A DNA stretch of 64,000 nt, taken from the NCBI RefSeq assembly GCF_014698825.1, contig NZ_JACJTT010000003.1, positions 186,001 through 250,000 on the forward strand. Reading direction: 5' to 3'. Made by a program: the position numbers and the translations under genes. Shown here one piece after another: positions 18,043 through 27,803 of the stretch (position 1 is the first letter of the stretch; the number at the start of each line of letters is the position of its first letter). The DNA comes from Richelia sinica FACHB-800. GTDB lineage: Bacteria; Cyanobacteriota; Cyanobacteriia; Cyanobacteriales; Nostocaceae. The notes beneath the pieces are model-generated. The model ran no database searches, had not been told where the DNA came from, and was given only the letters and a program-made list of their open reading frames with translations.

Positions 18043-19410
18043 ATGACCTTAATTACTACTAACCATTCTGACAACTTGACGACACTAAAAACCAGCAAAA
18101 TGCAATCAACCACCATCAGCAATCGATTGATGCTTGGACTAGCCGCCTTTAGTGTGAGTTTTGGTCTTAGTCTCGTTCCCAACTGGGATTTTACAAAAGC
18201 TTTTGTTACAGGCATCATCACTGTTTTATCTACCTATTCAGCCGCCTTATTTGTCGATAAGAGAAGACGAATTGAAGAAATTCGCATTTTTGGTTCCCTA
18301 CATCGCAAAATTCGTGAGCTAGAAGGATTAAAATCTCGGATTATTCACGAAGTTCAGCAATTAGAAGAATATCAAAATATTCTCTACAAAGAAACTCAAC
18401 AACTGCAAAACCAAATTACTGAATGTCGCTCTCAACGAGATAGTTTGCATCGAGATATTGGCACTTTAGCAGGACAAAAGAAACAAGTAGAAACGGACAT
18501 TTATAACTTTAAAACCGAAATCCAAAATTTAGAAAATGATGTTCTTTCACTTAACAACTCCTGTACCAATCTCAATGCTGAAAAACGCCGCTTGGAAGTA
18601 ACATGTAATGCCTCACGCACGGAAATATCCCAATTACAAGCACAAATAGAAGCATTTCAACAGGAAAAGCAAGAAGTTGAAAATAATTTGACTTTATTAG
18701 GCAGACTCAAGCCACAATTAGAAGAAAAACTCTATGAATTGAGAATAGAAATTCAACAATTAGAAATTGCCATTTCCCAAGGTAATCAGTCTTTGGCAGA
18801 TACCAAGACTTCCCAAGAAAAATTAGAGCATCAAATCAAATCACTAGAAACAGAAACCACTACTAAACAAACAGAAATTCAGCAACTAGAAAGTCAAATT
18901 TCTCTGTTACAAGATGAGCGCGATTTATTGCAAAACCAAGTTTGGGATCTGCTACATCAACTAGAAACACTGAACACTGAACAATTATCTACTAGTCACA
19001 GTGTTGTTGTTGAGCTAGATGAAGATATAGATGATATCGAATTCTTCCCCTTTGACGAATTACTCCAACCAGTAGAATCCTTGGATTCTCCATCTCAAAA
19101 GTTAGATCATCTTCCCCAAGAATGGAATAACTTTTTTCAAAAACTCCCAGAACATGAAATTCAAGTATTAAGAGCCCTAGCTGAACAAGACAACCCCAAA
19201 GCCACGATTAAACAAATAGCAGAAGCGCATATAACTATGCCGAATTTGTTAATAGATGCCATCAATGAAATTGCTAATGATACCATTGGCGAATTAATTA
19301 TTGACCCAGGTACAGAAACACCAGAAATTTTTGCCGAACATTTATTGAATGTGCAAAAAATTCTCCATACCTATGAAAATTTAAATGCAAAATCTGTTTC
19401 CGCCAATTAA
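18043..19410 (+). CDS. Membrane-anchored coiled-coil protein with TerB-C-like C-terminus
   Basis: 455 residues. Two membrane helices near the N-terminus (about 28-47 and 53-72) are followed by basic KRRR, then a long coiled coil (about 85-325) rich in Gln, Glu and Leu. An acidic linker follows (ELDEDIDDIEFFPFDELL). The last about 90 residues (LPQEWNNFFQKLPEHEIQVL...TMPNLLIDAINEIANDTIGELII) look like the TerB-C domain of Ter-associated systems. GAGGA just before ATG 18043 supports this start; ATG 18100 is an alternative. It is 142 bp upstream of the BrxD-like gene, and the three genes run together. A sensor or scaffold role is inferred. Confidence 0.75.
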   Translation: MTLITTNHSDNLTTLKTSKMQSTTISNRLMLGLAAFSVSFGLSLVPNWDFTKAFVTGIITVLSTYSAALFVDKRRRIEEIRIFGSLHRKIRELEGLKSRIIHEVQQLEEYQNILYKETQQLQNQITECRSQRDSLHRDIGTLAGQKKQVETDIYNFKTEIQNLENDVLSLNNSCTNLNAEKRRLEVTCNASRTEISQLQAQIEAFQQEKQEVENNLTLLGRLKPQLEEKLYELRIEIQQLEIAISQGNQSLADTKTSQEKLEHQIKSLETETTTKQTEIQQLESQISLLQDERDLLQNQVWDLLHQLETLNTEQLSTSHSVVVELDEDIDDIEFFPFDELLQPVESLDSPSQKLDHLPQEWNNFFQKLPEHEIQVLRALAEQDNPKATIKQIAEAHITMPNLLIDAINEIANDTIGELIIDPGTETPEIFAEHLLNVQKILHTYENLNAKSVSAN

Positions 19411-19551
19411 TTTATTCATCACCTTATCCTATGATGAATTTAGGTTTGTAGATACCCCATAACCACTGGAAATTTGAGGTCATAGACTATTACCTAAATT
19501 TCACCTCCAGGCTATCTGCATAGTTGTTGAAAATAAAGTGATATAAATTAC

Positions 19552-20880
19552 ATGGCCAAGCTCAAAATCTCGAAAAAAGTATCCACTGCTATCATCAATT
19601 CTCTTGGTGCGGGAGTAGTTCCTAGAGTCGGAGTTGAACAGATTGCAGTTGGTCGAGAAAAAGAACTCAACAGCCTATTACAAAACCTCAACGACATTGC
19701 AGAAGGTGTAGCCGCCTTTCGGTTTATAATTGGTAATTACGGCTCTGGTAAAAGTTTCTTGCTGCAAATGGTGCGTAACCGGGCTATGGAGCAAGGGTTT
19801 GTAGTTGCTGACGCTGATTTGTCATCTGAACGCCGACTCGCTGGCACCAACAATGAAGGTTTAGCTACCTATCGGGAATTAATGAGTCGTCTCGCTACAA
19901 AGACTCGTCCTGATGGTGGTGCTTTGATTTCGATTTTAGAGGGATGGATTAATAAAATCCAACAGGAAGTTGCCAAAGACACGGGAATGCGTCCCAATGA
20001 TGAAGGCTTTGATGACCAAGTAGAAGCAAAAATTCGGGAAGTAGTTGCATATATAGAAGATTTAGTTCACGGCTTTGATTTTGGCAATGTGATTATTGCT
20101 TATTGGCGCAGTTATCGCTTAGATGATGAAGAATTAAAAAATGCTTCTCTGCGCTGGTTAAGAGGAGAATATAACACCAAAACTGAAGCGAAAATGGCTT
20201 TAGGTGTACGTGTGATTATTGATGATGATACTTGGTACGATTATATTAAATTGTTAGCTAAATTTGTGGCGGAAATTGGCTATAAGGGTCTATTGGTATT
20301 AATGGACGAAGCTGTAAATTTATATCAAATTTCTACTACCGTCACCAGGGAGAAAAATTACAATCGACTCCTGGCTATGTTTAATGACACCATGCAATGT
20401 AAAGCCGAAAATTTAGGCATTTTCATTGGTGGAACCACTAAATTTTTAGAAGACCCCCACCGGGGCTTATTCGCTGACCAGGCATGGCGCAGACGCACAA
20501 AGGAAAGTCGTTTTGCTACCCAAGCCAATGTGCAAGAATATATGGGACCCGTGATGCGCCTTAACCCCTTAAGCACAACAGAAATTCTGACTTTATTGCA
20601 AACATTAACAGAAATTCACACCCACCATTTTGGTTATAGCCAGAAATTAACCACTAGCGACTTACAGGAATTTATCCAAGAAATTGTCAATAGATTGGGT
20701 GCAGAGGCTTTACTCACCCCAGGAGAAATTGTCAGAGACTTTATCACTATTTTGAATATTCTCCAGCAAAATCCAGAGATGAAATTTGCTCAATTGATTC
20801 ATGACCCCAATTTCAAACCTTCCTTCGGTATCCAAGGAACTGCTAACCGAGATGATGAAGCGGCTGAATTTAGCTTATGA
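19552..20880 (+). CDS. brxD: BrxD-like ATP-binding protein (BREX BrxC/BrxD ATPase family)
   Basis: 442 residues. Walker A is GNYGSGKS (61-68), followed by the family-typical DADLSSERRLAGTNNEGLATYRELMSRL; Walker B is LLVLMDEAVNLY (247-258) and a sensor GGTTKFLED follows. This is the DUF2791/BrxC_BrxD ATPase family seen in type 2 BREX phage defence and in Ter-linked operons. It lies 35 bp upstream of the helicase gene. The other BREX proteins (PglX methylase, PglZ, PglW, PglY) are absent from the window. Confidence 0.87.
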   Translation: MAKLKISKKVSTAIINSLGAGVVPRVGVEQIAVGREKELNSLLQNLNDIAEGVAAFRFIIGNYGSGKSFLLQMVRNRAMEQGFVVADADLSSERRLAGTNNEGLATYRELMSRLATKTRPDGGALISILEGWINKIQQEVAKDTGMRPNDEGFDDQVEAKIREVVAYIEDLVHGFDFGNVIIAYWRSYRLDDEELKNASLRWLRGEYNTKTEAKMALGVRVIIDDDTWYDYIKLLAKFVAEIGYKGLLVLMDEAVNLYQISTTVTREKNYNRLLAMFNDTMQCKAENLGIFIGGTTKFLEDPHRGLFADQAWRRRTKESRFATQANVQEYMGPVMRLNPLSTTEILTLLQTLTEIHTHHFGYSQKLTTSDLQEFIQEIVNRLGAEALLTPGEIVRDFITILNILQQNPEMKFAQLIHDPNFKPSFGIQGTANRDDEAAEFSL

Positions 20881-20914
20881 TGCTCAACTAAAATTATGAG
20901 ATAAATATGAGTAT

Positions 20915-23101
20915 ATGAGCGATCGCACATTTTCTCAACTTGCACCCTTTATCCAGGAATATATCTACCATCATCATTGGACAGAGTTACGGCCAGCGCA
21001 AATTGCTGCTTGTCAAGTCATCTTTGAGACCGATGCTCATTTACTTATTGCTGCGGCCACAGCTGCTGGGAAAACAGAAGCGGCATTTTTACCTGTTTTA
21101 ACCATATTGCACAACAACCCAGCCAATAGTATAGGTGCATTATACATTGGCCCCATTAAAGCTTTAATTAATGACCAATTTGCACGTCTCAATGATTTAT
21201 TAAAATTAGCGGATATTCCTGTTTACCACTGGCATGGTGATGTTAGTCAAAACCGCAAAAATCAACTTCTGAAAAACCCCCAAGGTATTCTTCAAATCAC
21301 ACCAGAATCCCTAGAAAGTCTGTTAATTAATAAATCTCAGCAATTACATCGCCTCTTTGCCGATTTAAAATTTATTATTATTGATGAAATTCACGCTTTC
21401 ATGGGTTCAGAACGTGGTTGTCAAATTATTTGTCAATTACAACGTTTAGCTAAATTCACCAAATACCCACCCCGACGCATTGGTTTATCAGCTACCCTGG
21501 GAGATTATGCTATGGCAGAAGCATGGTTGGGTGCTGGTACAGACAAGGCTGTGATTACACCGCAAATTGAGTCAGGCAAGCGGCAAATTAAACTAGCATT
21601 AGAAAATTTTTATCTAGATAAAGAAAACCCAGAACCAACAGAATATGAACAATATATATTTAATCTCAGCCAATCTCGTAAATGCCTAATTTTTGCTAAT
21701 AATCGTACTCAAACTGAATCAATTATTGCCTCCTTGCGACAAATAGCCACTAATCAAGGATATGCAGATATCTATCATGTCCATCACGGTAGTATTTCTG
21801 CCAGTTTACGACAAGCAGCAGAAACAGCTATGCGGGAACCGAATCAACCTGCGGTCACTGCTGCCACCCTAACTTTAGAATTAGGCATAGATATTGGTCA
21901 TTTAGAACGAGTAATTCAATTAGAATCACCATTATCTGTAGCCAGCTTTTTGCAAAGATTGGGACGCAGTGGCAGAAGAGGTGAAACAGCCGATATGCGG
22001 TTTATTTGTGGTGAAGAAAAACCACCCACTGAAGCTGCTGTAGCAGAACAAATTCCTTGGCAATTAATCCAGTGTATCGCCATTATCCAACTTTATTTAG
22101 AAGAAAAGTGGATTGAGCCAATTAAATTAATTAAATATCCTTTGAGTTTACTATATCAACAAACTATGAGTATCATCTCTGCCAAAGGAGAAATTTCCCC
22201 TGCTGTCCTTGCTCAAGAAATTTTTAATCTAGCACCTTTTACAGCAATTTCTAAATCAGATTACTTATTATTACTACGCTATTTAATTGATATCAATCAT
22301 CTCCAAAAAACTGAACAAGGTAAATTAATTTTAGGATTAGCTGGAGAAAAAGTCGTTAAAAAATTTCAATTTTATGCTATTTTTGCAGACAATCAAGAAT
22401 ATACAGTTAAACAGGGTACAAATGCCATTGGTAGTATCGTTACTCCCCCCATCGTTGGTCATCAGTTTGCCTTAGCGGGACGCAGTTGGGAAGTTTTAGA
22501 TGTTGATTTTAAAAAGAAGGTAATAGCTGTCAAACCAGTTGAAGGTAAAGCGAGTATTTTTTGGCGTGGTGGTAGTGGCAATATTCACACGCGCGTCTTA
22601 CAAAAAATGCGTCAGGTATTATTGGAAAATACAGACTATCTTTATCTGCAATCTAATGCACGTCAACGGTTGCAAGAAGTTCGTAAATTATTTAAAAACT
22701 CTGGTTTAGATAACAAAAATATTATTAAACTGGGAAAAAATAGATGCTGTATCTTTCCCTGGATGGGTACTGTCGCTTATCGGACTTTAGAAAAGTTAAT
22801 TAATGCCTATGGACGAGAATCCCTAGAAATTTCTAGTATAGGTGGTGTTAGTCCCTATTATCTCACTCTTAAATTAAATCCGCACAAAATTGACTCTATC
22901 TATCCAGAAATTTTATCTTTATGTCAGCAAAGAATTAGTCCAGAAGATTTAGTTAGTCATTCTGAACCAATAGAAATTAACAAGTATGATGAGTTTATAC
23001 CCCATCCTCTTTTACAGAAAGCCTTTGCTCACGATTATTTAGATATGGAAGAATTGAGACAGCAAGTGGCTTCCTGGGTTGTTGATAATTTAGAAAATTA
23101 A
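20915..23101 (+). CDS. brxHI: DEAD/DEAH superfamily 2 helicase, BrxHI/Lhr-like
   Basis: 728 residues. RecA1 domain carries a Q-like RPAQ motif, Walker A ATAAGKTEA (about 48-56), DEIH at 157-160 and SAT at 192-194. RecA2 carries TLELGIDIG and motif VI QRLGRSGRRGE. The C-terminal part resembles the extra domain of Lhr-type helicases (GSGNIHTRVLQKMRQVL). It is paired with the BrxD-like ATPase as in type 2 BREX, with a 35-bp gap. It likely acts on DNA or RNA during defence. The ATG is directly followed by a HIP1 site (GAGCGATCGC). Confidence 0.88.
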   Translation: MSDRTFSQLAPFIQEYIYHHHWTELRPAQIAACQVIFETDAHLLIAAATAAGKTEAAFLPVLTILHNNPANSIGALYIGPIKALINDQFARLNDLLKLADIPVYHWHGDVSQNRKNQLLKNPQGILQITPESLESLLINKSQQLHRLFADLKFIIIDEIHAFMGSERGCQIICQLQRLAKFTKYPPRRIGLSATLGDYAMAEAWLGAGTDKAVITPQIESGKRQIKLALENFYLDKENPEPTEYEQYIFNLSQSRKCLIFANNRTQTESIIASLRQIATNQGYADIYHVHHGSISASLRQAAETAMREPNQPAVTAATLTLELGIDIGHLERVIQLESPLSVASFLQRLGRSGRRGETADMRFICGEEKPPTEAAVAEQIPWQLIQCIAIIQLYLEEKWIEPIKLIKYPLSLLYQQTMSIISAKGEISPAVLAQEIFNLAPFTAISKSDYLLLLRYLIDINHLQKTEQGKLILGLAGEKVVKKFQFYAIFADNQEYTVKQGTNAIGSIVTPPIVGHQFALAGRSWEVLDVDFKKKVIAVKPVEGKASIFWRGGSGNIHTRVLQKMRQVLLENTDYLYLQSNARQRLQEVRKLFKNSGLDNKNIIKLGKNRCCIFPWMGTVAYRTLEKLINAYGRESLEISSIGGVSPYYLTLKLNPHKIDSIYPEILSLCQQRISPEDLVSHSEPIEINKYDEFIPHPLLQKAFAHDYLDMEELRQQVASWVVDNLEN

Positions 23102-23194
23102 ATGTATTGTCCAAAATTATCCATAGGTAGATTTTAAAAATCTCAACTTCAGATAGATAATTGTTAAACTTGATTCTGAGTAAATCTTAAGTAG

Positions 23195-23223
23195 GGTGTG
23201 TTACGGCTTTAGCCTAACGCACC
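23195..23223. repeat. Intergenic hairpin repeat GGTGTGTTA..TAACGCACC
   Basis: 29-base near-perfect hairpin: outer arms GGTGTGTTA and TAACGCACC (one wobble) and inner GGC-TTTA-GCC. A related GTGCGTTA..TAACGCAC pair lies at 35209-35234. It sits 94 bp after the helicase stop and may act as terminator. Confidence 0.6.
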
Positions 23224-23259
23224 GTTTACTGAATTTACAAACATGAAGAGGTAAAAACC

Positions 23260-23724
23260 ATGATTCATCACATGTCAATTTCTGCATCTAACCCCCATCA
23301 TGTAGCAGAAGTTTTAGCACAAATTTGGAATGGTAAAGCAGTTCCATTTTCTCCCCATCCTGGTAGTTACATGGCTTTGTCAAATGATGAATATGGAACC
23401 ATGATAGAGGTTTATCCCTTAGAAACAGAATTAATTCCTGGTAGAGATAATCAACCAGCTAATTTCCAACAAAATCAATCTCCTAGCCAATATTATCCCA
23501 TTCATGCAGCAATTAGTGTCCCTATTAATCAAGCCAGAATCGAGGAAATAGCAAATCAAGCTGGTTGGAGAGTTTTACATTGCCACCGTGGTCAGTTTGA
23601 TGTAATGGAATTTTGGGTCGAAAATCGTTTAATGTTGGAGTTACTAACTCCAGAGATGGCACAGCAATATTTAGATTTCGCTCAAAAGCGTAACTTGGAA
23701 CAGTTTACTTCTAGTGCTGTTTAG
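23260..23724 (+). CDS. Conserved hypothetical protein (VOC/glyoxalase-like)
   Basis: 154 residues. N-terminal HHMSISASNPHHVAEVLAQIWNGK and later YYPIHAAISVPINQARIEEIANQAGW and FWVENRLMLELLTPEM look like the paired beta-alpha-beta units of the vicinal-oxygen-chelate fold. Catalytic metal ligands are not clear. A ribosome site AGAGG lies upstream. It is likely monocistronic, isolated by 158 bp from the helicase. Confidence 0.6.
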   Translation: MIHHMSISASNPHHVAEVLAQIWNGKAVPFSPHPGSYMALSNDEYGTMIEVYPLETELIPGRDNQPANFQQNQSPSQYYPIHAAISVPINQARIEEIANQAGWRVLHCHRGQFDVMEFWVENRLMLELLTPEMAQQYLDFAQKRNLEQFTSSAV

Positions 23725-24482
23725 TTATTGATTGAGACAAGCTGTTATTTTCTGATTTGATATTATTAACTGTGATCTGAAATTAAGAATAGGTTATGTT
23801 ATGGTTAAAATTTTCCAGAAATTTTATCTAATTTTTAGCGAAGATAATTGTAGAGGTTTTGACTATATTTCTGCTCCCATATAAAATAATCAATCTGAGG
23901 ATAGATTATTTTTATTTAAAAATATGTATGAAATGTATTTGATGTGATTATTCAATTGTAAAATCACATATCAAAGATTAGTAAACAATGTCTATTTTCT
24001 TGGATGGTAATGATTTCAGCCTTTTTTGTACAAAAATATAATAATAAATTACTAGATTATATATACTCTTTATATAGTTAAGGTATTAATTAAAATTATT
24101 TTATATGTTATAAAAATGGCTTTGATTTTCTTAACAAACATGCTAAAAAAATTAAGATAGAAGTTAAAGTTCCAACACAAAATCAGCAGCCATGGGATTT
24201 AACTACGCAAAAGAATTGATAATCTTTTGTTCATACATGGCGTTTTTTAAGCAAGTTGATGGGCGAAAATACTATAAATATCATTCATAAAATTTTAAAT
24301 AAATCAAGTTATTTAATTATATTTATCTAGTTATATGAACCAAAAGATATGATGTAGGTTTTTATTGATAATCAAGACCTAAATAAATATATTTTGGAGC
24401 CTTCAATCTGAATCTTAAAGATTGATCAAGGCTAAAACTCTGACAATTGCTGTGCCATTCATCTTTATTTTGCTTTTGATTT
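23725..24482. other. AT-rich intergenic region
   Basis: 758 bp without a gene. A hairpin AAATAATC/GATTATTT followed by T at 23884-23913 may terminate the gene at 23260. The rest is strongly AT-rich and probably carries the promoter of the PatA-like gene. Confidence 0.5.
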
Positions 24483-25664
24483 ATGTTGATCCCAAAATTG
24501 CTGAATGCCAATAATTTTATTAGCGAGTTTCACAGGTTTACTTTACTACAATATACTCGTAAAGTAGAAATTAAAACATTTCAAGGAAAGAGTTGGGTTA
24601 TTTATTACCTAATGGGTCAAATAGCTTGGGCAACTGGTGGTGATCATCCCTACCGTCGTTTATGCAGAAACCTGGCTCAAATTTGCCCGCATATTAACAT
24701 TAATAGTTTAATTTTAAATTCTGAAGATAAATCTGTAGAGTATTGGGATTACCGCTTGTTAATCAATTTATATAGACAAGAGGCAATTACTCCCAACCAA
24801 ATGAAATCTATTTTGAGCAACATCATCAATGAAATTTTTTTTGAAATCACTCAACACCTAGATCAGGAAGCAGTATTTTGCCAACTGAGTAATGAAGTAA
24901 TTGTACCTGCACCAGTGAGTTACACCAGTGGAATTCCTTTTCTAGACCAGGTACAAGGATTATGGCAAGATTGGTCAGAAGCTGGGTTAGAGAAAATTTC
25001 TCCTAACTTGGCACCAGTTTTGAGATGTGCAGAACAACTACAAACACAAGTAAGTTCTTTGATATATAAAAACTTAGAACGATTGCTCAATGGCAAATAT
25101 ACTCTATGGGATTTAGCCGTGAAGATGAAGCAAAGTGTGTTAGATATCACCCGTTCTTTACTTCCTTATATTCATCAAGGTTTTGTCGAATTTATCCAAA
25201 TCGCTGATCTACCATTACCAAAAATAAACAATGACGGCAATGTAGATATGAAACGGACAAATTTACCATTAATCGCTTGCATTGATGATAGTTTACAAAT
25301 TTGTAAAAATTTAGAACAAATTGTTCAGGGACAGGGGATAAGATTTTTAGGTATTGAAGAACCTGTACAAGCTTTATCAATATTAATCAATAACCGTCCA
25401 GATTTAATCTTTTTAGATTTAATCATGCCCACTATCAGTGGTTATGAAATCTGTGCTCAGTTACGCCGTACTACCTTATTTGCCAATACTCCAATAGTCA
25501 TATTAACAGGTAGTAATGGGGCTTTTGACAGGCTACGAGCAACGGTATTTGGGGCAACAGAATTTATCAATAAACCTGTAGATAAGCATCAGGTAATAGA
25601 GATAATTAATAAATTTATACCAAGGGTAGAAGTAGATAAGTCTCTGGCAACCTATGCTGCTTAG
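24483..25664 (+). CDS. PatA-like response regulator (PATAN-type N-terminus plus receiver)
   Basis: 393 residues. N-terminal region (1-240) follows the PatA/PATAN layout: FHRFTLLQYTRKVEIKTFQGKSWVIYYLMGQIAWATGG, then the YLPY-like LLPYIHQGFVEF end. The C-terminal receiver (265-380) has CIDDS, phospho-acceptor Asp in FLDLIMP, ILTGSNG and NKPVDK, so it should be phosphorylated. PatA-family regulators control heterocyst pattern and motility in cyanobacteria; this may be a paralogue. A HEAT-repeat gene starts only 5 bp after the stop. Confidence 0.84.
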   Translation: MLIPKLLNANNFISEFHRFTLLQYTRKVEIKTFQGKSWVIYYLMGQIAWATGGDHPYRRLCRNLAQICPHININSLILNSEDKSVEYWDYRLLINLYRQEAITPNQMKSILSNIINEIFFEITQHLDQEAVFCQLSNEVIVPAPVSYTSGIPFLDQVQGLWQDWSEAGLEKISPNLAPVLRCAEQLQTQVSSLIYKNLERLLNGKYTLWDLAVKMKQSVLDITRSLLPYIHQGFVEFIQIADLPLPKINNDGNVDMKRTNLPLIACIDDSLQICKNLEQIVQGQGIRFLGIEEPVQALSILINNRPDLIFLDLIMPTISGYEICAQLRRTTLFANTPIVILTGSNGAFDRLRATVFGATEFINKPVDKHQVIEIINKFIPRVEVDKSLATYAA

Positions 25665-25669
25665 TACAC

Positions 25670-26248
25670 ATGAATAAGATTCTTTACCAATGCCTGATTC
25701 CTATGGTAGCACTGGGTCAAATAGTTGACAATTCAGCAGTACCAGCATTAATTAACCTGTTAGAAGACCCGGAAGATTCTGTTCGTTCTAGTGCCGCAGA
25801 AACCCTGGGTCAAATAGCTGATAATTCAGCAGTACCGGCGTTAATTAAACGATTAGAAGATCCAATTTATTTTGTGCGTTATTACGCAGCGGAATCTCTG
25901 GGAAAAATAGGTGATAAGCTAGCCATACCAGGACTGATTAAGTTGTTAGAAGACCCGGAAGATTTTGTGCGTGATATTGCCGCAGTCGCAATAGGTAAAA
26001 TAGGTGATAAGTCGGTAATTCCTGCTTTAATGCAACTTCTGGAACACCCGATTGATTGTGTGCGTGATAGTGCTGCATTAACGCTGGGTCAAATCGGTGA
26101 TAAATTAGCAATTCCAGGACTAATTAAATTATTAGAAGACCCGGATGATTTTGTACGTGACAGTGCAGCCTTGGCACTGGGTCAAATATTTGATAATTTA
26201 CCAAGTCCAGTGTCAATGAATGCTATTTTCTTAGACTCATGTTTATAG
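25670..26248 (+). CDS. HEAT-repeat protein
   Basis: 192 residues made almost wholly of about five 31-residue HEAT units with consensus LGQIGDKxAIPxLIKLLEDPxDFVRDSAA. Units are also similar as DNA (repeats of about 93 bp). Such proteins bind partner proteins; cyanobacterial examples include phycobilin lyase-like subunits and signalling adaptors. The first repeat begins right after a short odd N-terminus, and the last is cut to LPSPVSMNAIFLDSCL, so the gene may be a shortened form of a longer HEAT protein. The 5-bp gap to the PatA-like gene implies co-translation and a shared task. Confidence 0.8.
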   Translation: MNKILYQCLIPMVALGQIVDNSAVPALINLLEDPEDSVRSSAAETLGQIADNSAVPALIKRLEDPIYFVRYYAAESLGKIGDKLAIPGLIKLLEDPEDFVRDIAAVAIGKIGDKSVIPALMQLLEHPIDCVRDSAALTLGQIGDKLAIPGLIKLLEDPDDFVRDSAALALGQIFDNLPSPVSMNAIFLDSCL

Positions 26249-26257
26249 TGAAAGCAA

Positions 26258-26286
26258 AAAATCCCCCACCACCATTGGGGGATTTT
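26258..26286 (+). terminator. Rho-independent terminator after HEAT gene
   Basis: Perfect stem AAAATCCCCC / GGGGGATTTT, 9-base loop, ending in T4, 10 bp after the stop codon. Confidence 0.85.
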
Positions 26287-26408
26287 GCATAGCTTTTATC
26301 AGGGTGTGTAACAGAATCTATTCTAAAGGTCGTAACTTAATTGAGGGTGTGGTGTACTGGTCTGAGGGGGTGAAGGGGGGAGAGGGTTTTATACCATTCA
26401 ATTATGAA

Positions 26409-27803
26409 TTAGATATGCTGTAACTGCCTCTGTGTCACCCACGCACCATGAAAACCATAGGGTACACGGTGTGGAATTATCACCCGCGCTACGGGTTCAC
26501 TGGTGACATCTTGGGCGTTAATAACCACTAGTTCAGATGTTTGGGTATTTTCATCGAAAACGAATGTGACTAGCCAACCATCATCTTCGATTTTAGCACC
26601 AAGACGAGGTGCAAAGACGGTTTCGCCACCATAGCGTCCTTGCCCAAATTCATAGGTTTGGGATTTACCATTGTTAAAGTCATATTTAATTACACCTTCA
26701 AACAAGGGAACGGGACTATTGGCCATTTTCCCTACATAGCCATATTGATTTTTTCTTCCTACCCAATTTTCGTTCACACGGGGAAACTCTCCAGGAATTT
26801 CGTCTAGTTGTTCCTCATGAACTGCACCTGTGGTGAGATTAAAAGTCCACCGATGTAAACGAGGAATATCTCCTTGGGGATGAGGTGGTGTGTCTTGTGA
26901 AATGAGAACATTGGTAGAACTCATACGACAGCCTATGAGTACAATTTCCTCTCCCTCTTCGTAAGCGTTAAGGGTATGGAATATGTAGCAAGGTGAAGAT
27001 TCAAACCAACGGATGTTGCTATTGTCGCCATGACGGGGGATAATACCAAAACGGCTGGGGCGATCGCTCTCAAACATCATCATTGGTTCTCCCCTTTGCA
27101 TTCTTTCTGGGCTGAAAGTCAGGGGTAAATCCAATAAAATCGTGTAATTTTCTGTAATAGCACAATCATGCATCATCACTGCCATTGGTAATTCAATGGG
27201 AACTGTCCGCAATAATTCCCCTTGGGCAGAAACTACCCCATAATTTAAAAATGGTGGTGCAAAGGAATAGCCAAAAAACATCATTTCCCCTGTCACGGGG
27301 TCTACTTTCGGATGGGCCGTGAATGGTGAAATTAATTTCCCATCAAAGTTGTATTCACCAATGGTGTCTAAATTAGGTAATTGAATCTGATGAGGTGCAC
27401 CTCCTTCCCACAGGGCTAAAAACTTGCCAGTGTGCCAGACTAAAGCAGTATTGGCAGTGTTTTTGCTAGGGCCATAGGGATGGTCTAATTGGGGTGGTTC
27501 TAAAAGTCCTGTCCAAACGGCTTTACCTACTTCTTGCTCAATTTTCCAACCTCTGGTTTTGACATAACGGTTGCTATAGGTAGCTTGACCGTCGTTAATT
27601 CTCACACCATGTAACATCCCATCACCATCAAACCAGTGGTACTGTCCCATGGGAGACCATTGGGGGTTAGGGCCATTACGGACAAACATACCAGAAAGGT
27701 CAGCGGGTAGTTCACCAATGACTTGCAAGGTGTCTGTGGTAGTTTCTAGACGCACCGGGGCAAAGTTACCCTCAAGATAGGGATTAACTGTGATGGATAC
27801 CAT
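26409..27803 (-). CDS. Carotenoid cleavage oxygenase
   Basis: 464 residues of the carotenoid oxygenase/RPE65 family, a seven-bladed propeller with Fe(II) held by four His. The ligands are visible: H164 (FTAHPK), H212 (MMHDCA), H276 (IFHTLNAY) and H452 (YGFHGAW). The N-terminal GMFVRNGPNP and HWFDGDGMLHGV signatures are complete. These enzymes split carotenoids or apocarotenoids with O2 into aldehydes such as retinal. Which substrate and bond are used cannot be told from sequence. No operon partner; the neighbours are convergent HEAT and codirectional TPR genes. Confidence 0.93.
   Translation of the reverse strand: MVSITVNPYLEGNFAPVRLETTTDTLQVIGELPADLSGMFVRNGPNPQWSPMGQYHWFDGDGMLHGVRINDGQATYSNRYVKTRGWKIEQEVGKAVWTGLLEPPQLDHPYGPSKNTANTALVWHTGKFLALWEGGAPHQIQLPNLDTIGEYNFDGKLISPFTAHPKVDPVTGEMMFFGYSFAPPFLNYGVVSAQGELLRTVPIELPMAVMMHDCAITENYTILLDLPLTFSPERMQRGEPMMMFESDRPSRFGIIPRHGDNSNIRWFESSPCYIFHTLNAYEEGEEIVLIGCRMSSTNVLISQDTPPHPQGDIPRLHRWTFNLTTGAVHEEQLDEIPGEFPRVNENWVGRKNQYGYVGKMANSPVPLFEGVIKYDFNNGKSQTYEFGQGRYGGETVFAPRLGAKIEDDGWLVTFVFDENTQTSELVVINAQDVTSEPVARVIIPHRVPYGFHGAWVTQRQLQHI

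Noticed and set aside
17853-18221. 122-codon minus-strand ORF
   Set aside because: Overlaps the N-terminal part of the coiled-coil gene, whose membrane helices and codon use are coherent; shadow frame.
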